A stretch of DNA of 64,000 nt from Thermodesulfobacteriota bacterium (lineage in GTDB: Bacteria; Desulfobacterota_D; UBA1144; Nemesobacterales; UBA2774): contig DAOKYU010000011.1 in NCBI GenBank assembly GCA_035325995.1, positions 1 to 64,000 of the forward strand. The letters are read 5' to 3'. Positions within the stretch are counted from its first letter, which is position 1. Each line of letters starts with the position of its first letter. Below are positions 63,563-64,000 of the stretch, piece after piece. The translations under genes and the position numbers were made by a program. Under the pieces are notes generated by a model that did not search any database, had not been told where the DNA came from, and was given only the letters and a program-made list of their open reading frames with translations.

Positions 63563-64000
63563 ATGCCGCTTTTTGAATACGAATGCATCCCGTGCAGAAA
63601 GAACGTCGAAGATTCTCTTAAAGCGCTCGGGCAGAAGGTCACGAAGAAGCTCGTGGCCGACCTCGTTAAAAAATACGACAACATCAATCACATCGGCGTG
63701 CTCGATCTCGATAACGAAAAGGTGCTGGCCGAGGCCGGAAAGCGCGACAAGAACGCCGTCGATCTGAACTTCTATCTGAACGAAGGGACGATCCTCGTTT
63801 TCGTAAACCTGCCGAAGAACTACCGTTTCTCGGAGCTCATATACGTGGACGAAGACGAGAAGAAAGTCGCCTGCCCGCTCTGCGGGACGAAGAAGGTGGA
63901 GAAGGTGGTTTCGAGCTTCGCCTTTACGAGCGACCTCTCGACGAACATGCCGAAGCCCGATCTCGGGAACCTGCCGCCGTCTGTCAGGAACAGGACCTTT
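63563..64000 (+). CDS. Split FmdB-type zinc-ribbon protein, copy 2 (cut by window end)
   Basis: Open from ATG 63563 (AGGGGG upstream) through the window edge, with 146 codons visible. It starts MPLFEYECIPC (Cys8, Cys11), and the partner CPLC pair is at 104/107. An insert of similar length ends NYRFSELIYVDED, clearly paralogous to copy 1, though the insert itself has diverged. VEKVVSSF follows the second knuckle. The C-terminal part is not visible. It is probably cotranscribed with copy 1. Confidence 0.7.
   Translation, partial: MPLFEYECIPCRKNVEDSLKALGQKVTKKLVADLVKKYDNINHIGVLDLDNEKVLAEAGKRDKNAVDLNFYLNEGTILVFVNLPKNYRFSELIYVDEDEKKVACPLCGTKKVEKVVSSFAFTSDLSTNMPKPDLGNLPPSVRNRTF

Overview
The window looks like chromosomal DNA from a Gram-negative, aerobic heterotroph. 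It is GC-rich, with frequent ATA (Ile) and AGG (Arg) codons. The evidence is a heme-copper oxidase operon, a 2-oxoglutarate dehydrogenase pair, the MreBCD-PBP2-RodA rod-shape operon, and an alpha-2-macroglobulin/PBP1C pair that implies a periplasm. Codon style and gene mix resemble deltaproteobacterium-like lineages or a related candidate phylum, but no rRNA or ribosomal-protein marker is present, so I do not name a taxon. Nearly all of the sequence is ordinary coding DNA in short operons. I see no prophage, CRISPR array or intact insertion sequence.

Layout. 1-1.3 kb: a possible mobile-element end, then a MenB/BadI-like crotonase with a basic tail, followed by a GldC-like gene. 1.35-7.35 kb: a luciferase-like oxidoreductase, a lipoprotein-like cyclophilin, and a leftward run crcB, rpiB-like, asd, a PH/zinc-ribbon protein, dapA and rnhB (lysine/diaminopimelate supply plus housekeeping). 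7.5-10.1 kb: a methyltransferase, two small membrane proteins and an acetyltransferase. 10.1-11.2 kb: a candidate free-standing small transcript encoding a 30-residue hydrophobic peptide, then an SDR gene. 11.4-20.2 kb: alpha-2-macroglobulin, PBP1C and a hybrid cytochrome c. 20.3-25.1 kb: CoA-binding protein, metY-metX (methionine by direct sulfhydrylation), a patatin and thioredoxin reductase. 25.3-31.9 kb: ygfZ and the mreBCD-mrdA-rodA elongasome operon. 31.9-39.3 kb: a P1-family peptidase, then sco1-ctaCDEF-ctaA-ctaB, which supplies the oxidase, its copper chaperone and heme A synthesis.

39.4-44.4 kb: an oligoendopeptidase, an aldo/keto reductase, tRNA-Pro(CGG), a secreted acidic repeat protein and a group-2 sigma-70 factor. 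44.8-51.5 kb: recG converging on sucAB. 52-56 kb: an ABC transporter of the GldA/GldF/GldG type with a DUF4340-like protein. 56-62 kb: aspS, and era flanked by two GT39-type glycosyltransferase paralogues, the second interrupted by an amber codon. 62-64 kb: a second crotonase and two tandem genes with a split FmdB-type zinc ribbon, the last cut by the window edge.

The observations most worth following are the split zinc-ribbon tandem pair, the promoter/small-ORF/terminator unit near 10.2 kb, the secreted acidic repeat protein, the amber codon at a near-invariant Trp in the second glycosyltransferase, and the crotonase with a histone-like tail next to a GldC homologue.
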